Source of the DNA: Cyanosarcina radialis HA8281-LM2
GTDB lineage: Bacteria; Cyanobacteriota; Cyanobacteriia; Cyanobacteriales; CCAP-1448
Assembly: GCA_019359615.1 (NCBI GenBank)
Contig: JAHHHA010000027.1
Location: 20,525-84,524 of the forward strand
Direction: 5' to 3'
DNA length: 64,000 nucleotides
Part shown: piece by piece, positions 36,116 through 44,900 of the stretch
Layout: every line of letters starts with the position of its first letter
Numbering within the stretch: the first letter of the stretch is position 1
The notes under the pieces: model-generated
Told to the model about the DNA's origin: nothing
What the model saw: the letters and a program-made list of their open reading frames with translations, nothing else
Database searches by the model: none
Made by a program: the position numbers and the translations under genes

Positions 36116-37045
36116 TTACTGAATTTTCAGACCGACATACCCGATAATTATCTTTCCCGGCCCTAATTCCGTACAAAAATGCAGCCGCCAAGCTCCTGCA
36201 CCAGTTATGCGAACGTGTAACGTAAATATGCGTTTTTCCCCATCTGGACAAACAAAAGTTAGCTGCTCTCGAAACTGCTGAAGTCTTGTCTCGCTCTCCG
36301 GTGAAGCTTTACTAGCTAAATTATCTAAGTTAAAAGCTCCATCTATCCAACTTTTACAAGCCTCTTCCAGTTCGGATAACTTCTTAATTATTTGCTGTAG
36401 TATTAGCTCGCCTCTGCCAATACTTTGCAACTGCTTGCAGACATTTTCACAAAATTCTAAACTAGGAAATAATTCTTCCTTGCATTTCCAAAGATCTATG
36501 CCATCATCAATTTTAAATTTAACGCGATCTCGAATCGTTTCTTTATGTTCTTCTATATGATTAATGCAGCTAGCATGAATGACAATTTCAGTTCTAGTTA
36601 TGATTTGTTCGTCATCATCGATCTCAGTTATTTCCAATTCAATTAAACTGCAATTCCATTGAGAAGAAGATTTGAAGCTTATTGCCAAAGACTTTAAGAT
36701 AGAAGCGTAATACAGACCAATAGCTTGTTTCCCATGATAATTGACTTCAATAGCTAAATCGATAATATCTGGTATTGGAGAATTGTTTCTATCTTGAAGA
36801 GTTCTGAGAAAACGTCTAGTTTCTAAATCTACATTGGGATCGTTACGCCATTGAACTACTGTATAGCTTGGCGCGAGTAATAAGTAATTAAAATCGTTTT
36901 TTGTACGAAGTTTTCTTTTTCCACCCGGTGGAAGCTTTATAGCCAATATAGTGTTGATAAATTCCGACATCCATTGTTTTGCCGTAGGTATATCTTGAGC
37001 AAATATTTCAATAGAGAGTTCATTAAAAACTATTTCCAGATCCAT
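36116..37045 (-). CDS. Third protein of a DUF262/DUF3696 defence-type cassette
   Basis: A 309-aa protein without a domain I can name. It starts MDLEIVFNELSIEIFAQDIP and contains KLRTKNDFNYLLLAPSYTVV, QWRNDPNVDLETRRFLRTL and, near the end, HVRITGAGAWRLHFC and IIGYVG. I recall this pattern (FNELS, a WRND-VD-E-RRF stretch, terminal WR-HF and IGYIG) from uncharacterised proteins encoded with defence ATPases. It begins 2 bp after the ATPase gene ends, so it is the last gene of the operon. It may be the sensor or effector; this is inference. Confidence 0.8.
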   Translation of the reverse strand: MDLEIVFNELSIEIFAQDIPTAKQWMSEFINTILAIKLPPGGKRKLRTKNDFNYLLLAPSYTVVQWRNDPNVDLETRRFLRTLQDRNNSPIPDIIDLAIEVNYHGKQAIGLYYASILKSLAISFKSSSQWNCSLIELEITEIDDDEQIITRTEIVIHASCINHIEEHKETIRDRVKFKIDDGIDLWKCKEELFPSLEFCENVCKQLQSIGRGELILQQIIKKLSELEEACKSWIDGAFNLDNLASKASPESETRLQQFREQLTFVCPDGEKRIFTLHVRITGAGAWRLHFCTELGPGKIIIGYVGLKIQ

Positions 37046-37047
37046 AT

Positions 37048-38193
37048 TTATTCTGTTACTGGTTCTAATAAAGCCTCCAAATTTTTATCCCATTCATCAA
37101 AAAATCCATCAGGCCATCGATCGATTCTTCCATGACGATTGATATGTGGTGAAATTACTTCAGTAACAAGTTGTTCTTCTTTTTCCACGCGCTGGAAGTA
37201 ATACAAACCAACATCTTCAGGTTTAATTTTACCGTCATGAACGGCTAAACGAATTCCGTTTAAAACATGATCGCTATGTGTTTCTACTACAATTTGTACG
37301 CCGCAACTAGCAGCAAGTGCCAACAACTCTCCGATCTTAGACTGTCCTTTTGGGTGAAGATGAGCTTCTGGATTTTCTAGAAGAATTAACGTGTCGGGTT
37401 CCGATGATAAAACAGCCACAATAATTGGTAATGTGTAGCTAATCCCAAACCCAACATTGGTAGCGCGATAAGGTTTACTATCTCCATATGAATATTGCAT
37501 ACTTACTAAATCGACCTCTGGTTTCGGAGCTACTTTAAAGCGCGTACCTGGGCTAATTTCTCCCATCCATGCTTCTACTTGGTCTATTAAATCATAGGAT
37601 TTAGTTTCTGGGTCACTAAAGGCTTGCTTCGATGTCTTCACATTAGGATGACTAAGTTTACTATTAGGAATATTTTTATACTCATTCAATGAAAGAAAGT
37701 GTGCCGTATATTCACCTTTTGTTCCAATTTCTTTCATTTGTATTACTGAAAATTCAGACATATTGTAAGACGTGCGCGAACCAATTCTTTCTGCTTGAAG
37801 ATAATGAAATTTATTACTAAAAAGGCTAGATACATACACTTTAGGATCTACAGGTTCAGAATTAAGATTCAATACGTCTAATTCTTGGTCATACTTAAAA
37901 CGCCATATTCCCTTTATGCCATTTTCCCAAACAATATCAAAACCGATTAAGTCTTCTTTTGCATCTTCAAAAAGAGCGTCTTGAGCGGTACCAATGTTAA
38001 CTAAGTTGCCATTAAGAGCTAAACCAGTCTTTGACAATAGATCTTGTTGATAAGATTGTCGGAGAAGCGATAAAGATTGTAAAATAGATGATTTACCACT
38101 ACTATTAAGTCCAGACAGTAAAGTTAAAGGACGAAATTCAAGTAACTGGTTTTCAAAAGGCTTGAAGTTGATTAAACGTAACGAAGTAATCAT
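37048..38193 (-). CDS. AAA/ABC-type ATPase with DUF3696 C-terminus
   Basis: A 381-aa SMC/ABC-like ATPase. Walker A GLNSSGKSSILQSLSLLRQ is at about residues 29-47. The signature and Walker B region read TLILLENPEAHLHPKGQSKI, with a switch His in VVETHSDHVL. The C-terminus NRHGRIDRWPDGFFDEWDKN is the DUF3696 pattern. The residue expected to be Asp or Glu in Walker B is followed by E in LLENPEA, consistent with an active OLD-like ATPase. ATGA overlap with the upstream DUF262 gene indicates coupling. Confidence 0.9.
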   Translation of the reverse strand: MITSLRLINFKPFENQLLEFRPLTLLSGLNSSGKSSILQSLSLLRQSYQQDLLSKTGLALNGNLVNIGTAQDALFEDAKEDLIGFDIVWENGIKGIWRFKYDQELDVLNLNSEPVDPKVYVSSLFSNKFHYLQAERIGSRTSYNMSEFSVIQMKEIGTKGEYTAHFLSLNEYKNIPNSKLSHPNVKTSKQAFSDPETKSYDLIDQVEAWMGEISPGTRFKVAPKPEVDLVSMQYSYGDSKPYRATNVGFGISYTLPIIVAVLSSEPDTLILLENPEAHLHPKGQSKIGELLALAASCGVQIVVETHSDHVLNGIRLAVHDGKIKPEDVGLYYFQRVEKEEQLVTEVISPHINRHGRIDRWPDGFFDEWDKNLEALLEPVTE

Positions 38194-39317
38194 AATAGTA
38201 CTTCTTTAATAATTTTTTCAATAATACTAAATCTATACTCAACCTTTTCTGCGGCTTGAGATATAGACTTAAAAAAGGATTCATCGTTATCTACATGGCA
38301 AATAAATCTGTGGAGTAGATCCTGTTTTCGTTCTTTCAATAAATCAATTTCCTGTTCGCTTAGATTGCTTAAACTAACAGACCATGTTTCAAATAGCGAC
38401 TTATTTATTGGTTGTTGTTTTCTACTCTTTGCGGATATCTTGCGAAAAGCCTTTTCCCCAAACAGATCGAAAGCTGCTAGCATAATTTTCTTAAAAACGT
38501 TTTCAAATTGATTCAATTCTATTTCTGATAAATTATTTGCCTTTGACAAGGCTTGAGTTAAAAACAAGTCCCTGGTTCCATCTTTATAATGTTTATAATT
38601 TGTCAATTTGAAAGCTAGAAAACCAAGAATAAACTCTTGATCTTCCATACGCATTTTTCTTGATTGACCTAGCTTGACAACTTGCTTAAATTCTGGAGAT
38701 ACAGCAAGTTTAGTTAATAACTTTGTGGCTTTGCCAGGGTTTAAAGCATGACGTAATTCTTGATTAGAAAGAGGCTCACCACCTGTATTAATTCGCTTAA
38801 AAATATTGTATTTAACTTCAGGAGGTGTCCCCTTTTCAATGAGATAAACTGTTACTTGTGTCTCTTCTATACGACGCTGATATCTACGCTCCAACTCGTT
38901 GTATGTTTTACCCTCAAGATGAGTAAGATATTCTAGTCCGCTCAACTTAAGTTCTTTGTCATTAACAAACTGTTTTAAAGCAAATAACCTTTGGATTCCA
39001 TCTACAACCAGCCATCTATCTTCATCAGTTGCATCTATATAGAAAGCTGGTAATGGAATCCGAATAATAATAGACTCGATCAAACGACTTTTGGCATCAT
39101 CCTTCCATACGTTTGCATGACGCTGAAAATCAGGTGCTAGATCGAGTTCTTCTTTATTAATTCGTCTAAGTAATTGTTCGATTGTTGGCTCTCTAGTAAC
39201 AATATTGATTTTTTCTGGATCGTATATCAATCGATCTTTCTCGTATGGCTCATAATCGTTATCTTCTTCACTTAAATCATTTTCTAATACAGGATTTAAA
39301 TCTATTAGCTCAGTCAT
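38190..39317 (-). CDS. DUF262 (GmrSD N-terminal/ParB-like) protein
   Basis: A 375-aa protein with the DUF262 domain: REPTIEQLLRRINKEELDLA, PDFQRHANVWKDDAKSRLIE, IIIRIPLPAFYID, and the nucleotide-binding motif VVDGIQRLFALKQF. FKRINTGGEPLSNQELRHAL follows. DUF262 is the GmrS-like half of type IV restriction enzymes and binds or hydrolyses NTPs. There is no HNH/DUF1524 half. First gene of the cassette. No clear Shine-Dalgarno before its ATG. AT-rich compared with neighbours by eye. Confidence 0.9.
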   Translation of the reverse strand: MTELIDLNPVLENDLSEEDNDYEPYEKDRLIYDPEKINIVTREPTIEQLLRRINKEELDLAPDFQRHANVWKDDAKSRLIESIIIRIPLPAFYIDATDEDRWLVVDGIQRLFALKQFVNDKELKLSGLEYLTHLEGKTYNELERRYQRRIEETQVTVYLIEKGTPPEVKYNIFKRINTGGEPLSNQELRHALNPGKATKLLTKLAVSPEFKQVVKLGQSRKMRMEDQEFILGFLAFKLTNYKHYKDGTRDLFLTQALSKANNLSEIELNQFENVFKKIMLAAFDLFGEKAFRKISAKSRKQQPINKSLFETWSVSLSNLSEQEIDLLKERKQDLLHRFICHVDNDESFFKSISQAAEKVEYRFSIIEKIIKEVLL

Positions 39318-39427
39318 TGAATTTACTTTTTGAATAAAAAGCTACGTTTAAAATGATTGCTAAGCTTCATTTTAGCCTTGATACCCCAGTAGTGTAGTCG
39401 CGTATTCCTTCACTTTAAATTTGCGCT

Positions 39428-40657
39428 CTACATCTCGATCGACGGCGGCACGATGCCTTTGTTAATTAGATTAGCTTCAATACCTTTGAGAAATTTCACA
39501 TCTTCCTCTGTGAGGGACAGATTACTTGGAGATGGCGATCGCTCTTTGAGAAAGGAAAATGCTTGGCGCACTCCATCGGGATCGGACTGAATCGGCGAAT
39601 CGAAGTGACAGGGAATAATTTGTTGAAAATACCAACTCGTTACCCGTTCGACCCAATCGAGGGTAGCTTGGGGAGCGCGGTTGAGGATCAAGTTTTGCAG
39701 AATTGGGGCCACTAACAAACCCCCATCCCCACGCAAGAGATCGAATGATTGCTTCCAGTTATCTTTCCACGCGAACGGAAATAAGCCAAAATAAGCTTTT
39801 TTAGAACGATCGGGTGCTTTCAAGGCATTACGAAACGTCTCTCCCCATCCGTTCTGTTCTAGGGTACTAGGTTGGAAGTAAAGGGCAAACAAGCAGATCC
39901 GCTGCCATCCCAGGCGACGGTTAAATTCCGTGTCTTCCAGGCGATCGCTGGCGGTGTTGCGGGCATGGAATAGTAAAGGATAGGGATCGAGTTGGACGAT
40001 CGCGGGTGGATCTTCGGAAATGGAAATCAGGGAGTCAGCTACCAGTAGAGTTCGCGATCGCCTGTGAAAAAAGGCCGCTTCAGTAAAAGATCCCAATCCC
40101 AGATCGATCGGCCCCAAGATCGCGTAATCAAAATCGTTGGCAAAGGGAGACTGACCGCTGTTTTCTGGGAGGATTTGAGTGCGTTTGGCAGGTAATCCCA
40201 ACCAGTTCAAAGGTAAATTGAGAGGAAAACTCCATTGTTTGGGAACCACGAAGACTCGAGCTTGAGGAAACCTGCGAGCAAACGGCCCGACGAAGACTTT
40301 GTGTTCGAGTCCGGAAGCCGTCGGGAGGATGATGTACTTCACAGGGCCGTGCTTGGCTACCAACTCGTTAACTAGGCGGATGCACTCAGTTGTGGGTGCT
40401 ACTGGCGCATAAACCAAGAGTCCACCAGCTTCTAATTTCACTACCGTCATCCGAATTGGTACGACCACGTAGAGAATGCCCTGCAATTGGTCGAAAGTCC
40501 AGATCGTGTCTTTGACTACTTCTTGACGAAGAGTTTGCCGCTGGCCGTATGGATAGAGCGGTACTAAGGGCCAAAAAAACCACGATCGATCCCGAAGTAG
40601 CTGGCTGGGATGCGGTGGTTGCTCTTGTACTGCGATCGTGGTGCGATCCATATCCAC
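39428..40657 (-). CDS. DUF4336 protein (metallo-beta-lactamase-like fold family)
   Basis: A 409-aa cyanobacterial/plant protein. The start reads SWFFWPLVPLYPYGQRQTLR; IWTFDQLQGILYVVVPIRMT, YAPVAPTTECIRLVNELVAK and YIILPTASGLEHKVFVGPFA fit DUF4336, related in outline to metallo-hydrolases. The His in LEHK and the Asp/His residues in LLVADSLIS may be remnants of a metal site. Function unknown. Its last 60 codons are repeated at 35625-35807. Confidence 0.87.
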   Translation of the reverse strand: MDMDRTTIAVQEQPPHPSQLLRDRSWFFWPLVPLYPYGQRQTLRQEVVKDTIWTFDQLQGILYVVVPIRMTVVKLEAGGLLVYAPVAPTTECIRLVNELVAKHGPVKYIILPTASGLEHKVFVGPFARRFPQARVFVVPKQWSFPLNLPLNWLGLPAKRTQILPENSGQSPFANDFDYAILGPIDLGLGSFTEAAFFHRRSRTLLVADSLISISEDPPAIVQLDPYPLLFHARNTASDRLEDTEFNRRLGWQRICLFALYFQPSTLEQNGWGETFRNALKAPDRSKKAYFGLFPFAWKDNWKQSFDLLRGDGGLLVAPILQNLILNRAPQATLDWVERVTSWYFQQIIPCHFDSPIQSDPDGVRQAFSFLKERSPSPSNLSLTEEDVKFLKGIEANLINKGIVPPSIEM

Positions 40658-40739
40658 GATTTCCTTCCTTATTTCTAAAGCTCGATCGATTTCAATTTAA
40701 TTTTAATTAGTGGCTTGCTAAATTTATCAAACGAAGCAT

Positions 40740-42161
40740 TCAAACTAGTGCTTTGAGCAGTGCTTGCAGTTTGAGTTGAATTTCTGCTAGTTCTTTATCC
40801 GGATCGGAACCGGCCACAATTCCAGCCCCAGCATACAGTCTAGCGCGATCGCCCTCGATTAAAGCCGAACGAATTCCGACCACAAATTCGCTGTCGCCTT
40901 GAGGATTTACCCAACCCAATGGCCCAGCATACAAAGAGCGATCGAACGATTCGTAGCGCCTAATCTCATGGCAGGCAATCTCTCTCGGTGCCCCTGCTAC
41001 CGCTGGGGTAGGATGCAGTTGAGCCAAAATTTCTAACGGCTGCACCGTTGCTGGTACTCTGGCCCGAATCGGAGTCCAGATATGCTGGATGTTAGATAGT
41101 TTCAAGATTTGAGGCAATGGCGGTCTTTGTACCGTCAAACCCAACTCTTGGAGGTGTCTAGTGATGAAATCTCGTACCACCTGATGTTCTCGTCGTTCTT
41201 TTTCGCTATCGAGCAAGAAGTTAGCAAATTGGGCATCTTCAGCTATGGTTTGACCTCGCGGTGCCGATCCGGCTAAGGCATCTGTCAATAACTCTCCATC
41301 TTTAATTTTAATTAAGCGTTCTGGACTCGCGCCGATAAAGTTTTGCCCAGTTCCATTACTGGTGGAAAAAATATAGCAATCGGGATAGCAATTACGTAAA
41401 TTATTCAGAGACTCGATCGGATGAAATGGCTGCGGTGAAATCGTCTCGATCGCATGAGCTAAAACTAGTTTACTTAATTGGTTAATTTGAATCGATCGCA
41501 ATGATTCATTAACCGCAGATTTGAAGCGATCGCTAGAAGTAATATTTTGTTTTGTAAAAGCTTTATTTTGAAAGTTACTTATGTTTAATAATGAGTTTTC
41601 TAAAGACTTAATGCACTCAAATTCTTGCCACATATTTTCAGCTAGAAGCCGAACATCTATGCGCTCGTGAATGGTAATATTGAAAACCAAACATCCCTTA
41701 TTCCCTTCGCGAAATACTTGCAAGCGCGGCAAAAAAATTGTGGCTGCGGGAAAAGGGGAATTGTTGCTGACTGGGCGATCGAAAAAGGTGAAGCTACAGA
41801 AGAAGTGAGGACCGGCAAAAGGTAGATTTCGATCGCCTGCTCTAACGATGCTAGCAAAACTGTCTTGAATAAATTTTTGGGCTTCGACAAACCGCGAGCG
41901 ACCTTCACATTGAAAAAACATCGTTCGATCGATGGCGGCGATCGCTCGTTCTTCTCCTGGTTTTTCAAAATAAAAATGTAGTCGATCCGGACTGGCGATC
42001 GCTGCCAATACTGCCAAAGGATCGACTGGGGGAATCTCTAAAGAAAAACTCAGGATTTTTGTCTGGTCTTTCGGGAGCGTGGTGTGTTTGAAGGCTGACA
42101 GAAACTGATATAGCTCCTTACAGTCTTGAAACAGGTGAGGACGTAGTGGCGTTACTGTCAT
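40740..42161 (-). CDS. menF: Isochorismate synthase
   Basis: A 473-aa chorismate-utilising enzyme making isochorismate for phylloquinone (vitamin K1). The C-terminal catalytic domain has FIGASPERLIKIKDGELLTD, ALAGSAPRGQT, ILKLSNIQHIWTPIRARV, HPTPAVAGAPREIA and LYAGPLGWVNPQGDSEFVVG, AGAGIVAGSDPDKELAE. The ATG at 42159-42161 (MTVTPLRPHLFQD) is chosen; a longer frame goes through purine/pyrimidine-rich tandem repeats. It is divergent from menA, with a mobile element in the gap. Confidence 0.94.
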   Translation of the reverse strand: MTVTPLRPHLFQDCKELYQFLSAFKHTTLPKDQTKILSFSLEIPPVDPLAVLAAIASPDRLHFYFEKPGEERAIAAIDRTMFFQCEGRSRFVEAQKFIQDSFASIVRAGDRNLPFAGPHFFCSFTFFDRPVSNNSPFPAATIFLPRLQVFREGNKGCLVFNITIHERIDVRLLAENMWQEFECIKSLENSLLNISNFQNKAFTKQNITSSDRFKSAVNESLRSIQINQLSKLVLAHAIETISPQPFHPIESLNNLRNCYPDCYIFSTSNGTGQNFIGASPERLIKIKDGELLTDALAGSAPRGQTIAEDAQFANFLLDSEKERREHQVVRDFITRHLQELGLTVQRPPLPQILKLSNIQHIWTPIRARVPATVQPLEILAQLHPTPAVAGAPREIACHEIRRYESFDRSLYAGPLGWVNPQGDSEFVVGIRSALIEGDRARLYAGAGIVAGSDPDKELAEIQLKLQALLKALV

Positions 42162-42599
42162 ATACAGCAGAATACCAAAGTTTCGCCCCATCCTCTTACT
42201 GTAGTGAGAGGAGACGGGGGAGAGGGGAGAGAGGGAGAGAGGGTGAAGAGGGTGAAGAGGGCGAAGAGTGAGGGAATTATTAACTCCACACTCCACACTC
42301 CACACTTTCTAAACTTCTAAACTCCTAAACTCCTAAACTCCTGAACTTCTCACTCTACACTTCTCACTTTTTAAATTCCGAATTACGAACTCTTCTTCTG
42401 GCTCTCTGTAGCAGTTAAATTTTGTTGCTCGTTAATGATTAAGAATCGTAAACCGTGGTATAGCTAGAACAATGTATGAATCTCTATAAAGGGCTTGGGG
42501 ATATCGGGTAGACCGATACCTCGATATTTTTGTGATTCAATTCGATCGCCGACGAACAATTAATATCGCTCTATCCTTAGTATTTAACAAAACAATTGA
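42162..42599. other. menF upstream spacer rich in tandem repeats
   Basis: No gene. Contains GAGAGGGAGA-type repeats (42205-42265), CTCCACA triplicates (42283-42307), CTAAACTC repeats (42308-42345) and CTTCTCAC units. An inverted pair GATATCG and CGATATT at 42492-42527 may be a hairpin. The menF promoter must lie here. Confidence 0.6.
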
Positions 42600-42812
42600 G
42601 TTCACCAACCTCGCCCTGAAAGGGGCGAGGATTGAACTAGCCAATTAGTTCGACGTAAGAGGTGAATAGCCCATTGAGACGCAACTTGGTACAAACCTCC
42701 GAATGCTTCCCTAGTTCGGATTCACTTTCAGCCTGATTGGTACGGGCGCTGGGAAAGCCAAGACATCCTAGTTGTGTTGGGCGAAGGGACTAAAACAACT
42801 TGGGTTATACCA
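42600..42812 (+). ncRNA. Omega RNA (HEARO-like) of the IsrB/IscB element
   Basis: The region directly before the nuclease ATG has the conserved features of HEARO/omega RNA: a 5' stem CCTCGCCC...GGGGCGAGG at 42609-42630, then GACGCAACTTGG, TCCGAATGCTTCCCTAGTTC, TACGGGCGCTGGGAAAGCCA and ACTAAAACAACTTGGG leading to the start codon. In IscB-type systems the guide is at the 5' end, so bases just left of 42600 would be the guide. Identified from memory of the family pattern, not by a covariance search. Confidence 0.7.
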
Positions 42813-42816
42813 AACA

Positions 42817-43608
42817 ATGCGAATACCAGTAGTAGACAAAGACCACCAACCATTAATGCCAACCACACCAGCCCGCGCTAGGAAGTGGGTGGAATCTGGC
42901 AAAGCTGAAGGTCGCTGGTCGGATGGCGGTCAATTTTACGTGCAATTGACAGTAGAGCCATCAGGATATGCCACTCAAGAAATCGTGGTGGGCATCGATC
43001 CTGGGAAAAAGTATTCGGGGATTGGCGTTCAATCTTCTAAGTACACGCTCTACACGGCTCATTTAATTTTGCCTTTTCCCACAGTTAGAGAACGGATGGA
43101 CGCACGGCGTTTAATGCGGCGCGGACGTAGAGGCAGACGAATCAATCGTAGTATCCCCTATAGTCAACGCGCTCACAGGCAAAAAAGATTTGCCAATCGT
43201 CGGGTAGGGAAGCTAGCACCATCAATTCGAGCTAATCGCCAACTCGAACTGAGAATAGTATCCGAATTGTGCAAGATATATCCAGTCAGCGAAATTCGGT
43301 ACGAATACGTTGTTTCAGTTACACCTACTTCATTCTTTGTAATTCGTCGCCCGCCATATTCTCGTCGTCAACTGGATTTAATGGTTCCTTCCCTGAGTGG
43401 AAATAGACGCAAGTATGGCGGTTCTACTACTCGACATGGTGTACGCAAAGGCGATCTGGTCAATTCTCCAAAAGGAATTGGTTACGTCTCTGGCGACACC
43501 GAAAAACAAATATCTGTCAGCGATAGCAACTGGAAACGGTTGGGGCAGATAGCAGCTAGCAAAGTTAGTTTGATTCGGCGTTCAACCGGATTAATTGTTG
43601 CTTGCTAA
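42817..43608 (+). pseudogene. IsrB/IscB-family nuclease with internal deletion
   Basis: The 263-codon frame begins MRIPVVDKDHQPLMPTTPAR (PLMP domain). RuvC-I is VVGIDPGKKYSGIGVQS, and the Arg-rich bridge helix MDARRLMRRGRRGRRINRS is complete. It reaches RuvC-II-like IRYEYV at about residue 167. It then jumps to the C-terminal part FFVIRRPPYSRRQLDLMVPS, GGSTTRHGVRKGD and SDSNWKRLGQ. The stretch that in full IsrB/IscB proteins carries RuvC-III (the HAxDA/HAVDG type motif) and, in IscB, HNH is missing. It should lack cleavage activity; RNA binding might persist. Confidence 0.8.
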
Positions 43609-43665
43609 ACGTCAAGCCGCCCTCTCGCTATCGCTAAAGGGCGGGGTTTCAAGCCCAAATTTTCG

Positions 43666-44565
43666 ATGACGACTAGTATAGTTGAACGGCCGAAAAGTAA
43701 GTTGTGGTTGGCAGCAATTAAACCGCCGATGTACAGCGTGGCTATTACCCCTATTTGGGTGGGGACTGCTGTGGCTTTAGCTGAGACACAAACAATAAAT
43801 CTAGCAATATTTACCACGTTTTTAGTCTCTGCTATTTTGATAATCGCTTGGTTAAATCTCAGCAACGATGTCTTTGATTCTGAAACGGGTATAGACGTAA
43901 ATAAAGCTCATTCGCTGGTCAATTTAACTGGTAAAAAACCTTTGATATTCTGGCTGGCGAATTTGTTTTTAGCTATAGGGATTATAGGAGTAGTGGCGAT
44001 CGCTTGGTGGCAGAGAGACTTGACGGTAATCGGTATCGTCTTGCTGTGCTGTGCTTTAGGGTATACCTACCAAGGTCCGCCGTTTCGCCTGGGATATCGA
44101 GGTTTGGGAGAAATTATTTGCTTTATTTGCTTCGGGCCTTTGGCTGTAGCCGCTGCCTACTATTCTCAAACTCAAACTTGGTCGATCGTCAGCTTAGCCG
44201 CTTCAATAATTGTCGGAATTGCAACTAGTTTAATCTTGTTTTGCTCTCACTTTCACCAAGTAGAAGACGATTTGTTAGCAGGTAAGCGATCGCCAATCGT
44301 CCGCCTTGGAACTAAAAAAGGCGCTCGGCTGTTGCCGTGGTTTACGGGTAGTATGTATGCGATCGCTGGTTTATTAGCAATCTGCGGAATTTTTCCGATT
44401 TGGACTTTACTAATTTTTGCTTCTTTACCGTTTGCGATTCAGCTATGCCGTCACGTTTGGCAGCACCACGATCGACCGGAAAAGGTAAGCAATTGTAAGT
44501 TTATTGCTGTCACCACCCATTTTTGGAGTGGATTGCTCTTAGGATTGGGCTTTATATTGCAGTAA
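43666..44565 (+). CDS. menA: 2-carboxy-1,4-naphthoquinone phytyltransferase
   Basis: A 299-aa UbiA-family prenyltransferase attaching the phytyl chain in phylloquinone synthesis, in the membrane. The first Asp-rich motif NDVFDSETGID is at about residues 67-77 and the second region CSHFHQVEDDLLAGKRSP near 199. Eight or nine helices are visible; LGYTYQGPPFRLGYRGLGE is typical. Its ATG lies just beyond the IsrB element, so the promoter may be inside or across the element. Confidence 0.95.
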   Translation: MTTSIVERPKSKLWLAAIKPPMYSVAITPIWVGTAVALAETQTINLAIFTTFLVSAILIIAWLNLSNDVFDSETGIDVNKAHSLVNLTGKKPLIFWLANLFLAIGIIGVVAIAWWQRDLTVIGIVLLCCALGYTYQGPPFRLGYRGLGEIICFICFGPLAVAAAYYSQTQTWSIVSLAASIIVGIATSLILFCSHFHQVEDDLLAGKRSPIVRLGTKKGARLLPWFTGSMYAIAGLLAICGIFPIWTLLIFASLPFAIQLCRHVWQHHDRPEKVSNCKFIAVTTHFWSGLLLGLGFILQ

Positions 44566-44587
44566 TGGCGATTGGTGAGAGACAACA

Positions 44588-44833
44588 GTAGGGGTGCAAA
44601 GCATTCATTGATGTCAACTTAACGGTCAAAAGCTTCATCCGACAGGGGTTTTGAACCCCTGTCTCAAAGCTAAAGTCCTCGCTCAGAGGACTAACTGTAG
44701 CCAAGGTAGTCCATTTCAATGGACTTGTGCTATTAGCCAGAGGTTTTCAACCTCTGGCGGAGATGGCTGAAACCCATGATTTAGCAACGGTTATAGCCTT
44801 AACTTGACACCTATGAAAGCGTTGCGCCCCTAC
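44588..44833. repeat. Composite MITE-like element with four internal hairpins
   Basis: Imperfect terminal inverted repeats (about 37 bp, GTAGGGGTGCAAAGCATTCA on the left at 44588 and its counterpart ending GCGTTGCGCCCCTAC at 44833) enclose four stem-loops: 44641-44663 (GACAGGGG/CCCCTGTC), 44674-44692 (AGTCCTC/GAGGACT), 44708-44725 (AGTCCATT/AATGGACT) and 44736-44758 (GCCAGAGG/CCTCTGGC). There is no reading frame. A decayed relative is at 12395-12475. Confidence 0.75.
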
Positions 44834-44900
44834 CGCACAAAAATCTACCTAAATTTAAAATCTGCTGCTGCACCCACAATTTGTCGCAGGACTGGAGGCG

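Larger units (their letters stand above)
42600..43660 (+). mobile_element. IsrB/IscB-type (IS200/605-related) element with deleted nuclease gene
   Basis: The unit begins close to 42600 with the omega-RNA region, contains the shortened nuclease gene, and ends with a hairpin CCGCCCT...AGGGCGG at 43617-43644 and the tail GGGTTTCAAGCCC. It fills the spacer between divergent menF and menA, ending about 6-22 bp before the menA ATG. Ends are estimated from structure, because only one copy is in the window. Confidence 0.65.

Noticed and set aside
42162..42305. 48-residue N-terminal extension of MenF
   Set aside because: Encoded by purine/pyrimidine-rich tandem repeats and not part of the family; ATG at 42161 preferred.
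42613..42850. Repeat-like pattern near menA that might be a CRISPR array
   Set aside because: No regularly spaced direct repeats; the structure fits the omega RNA of the IsrB element instead.
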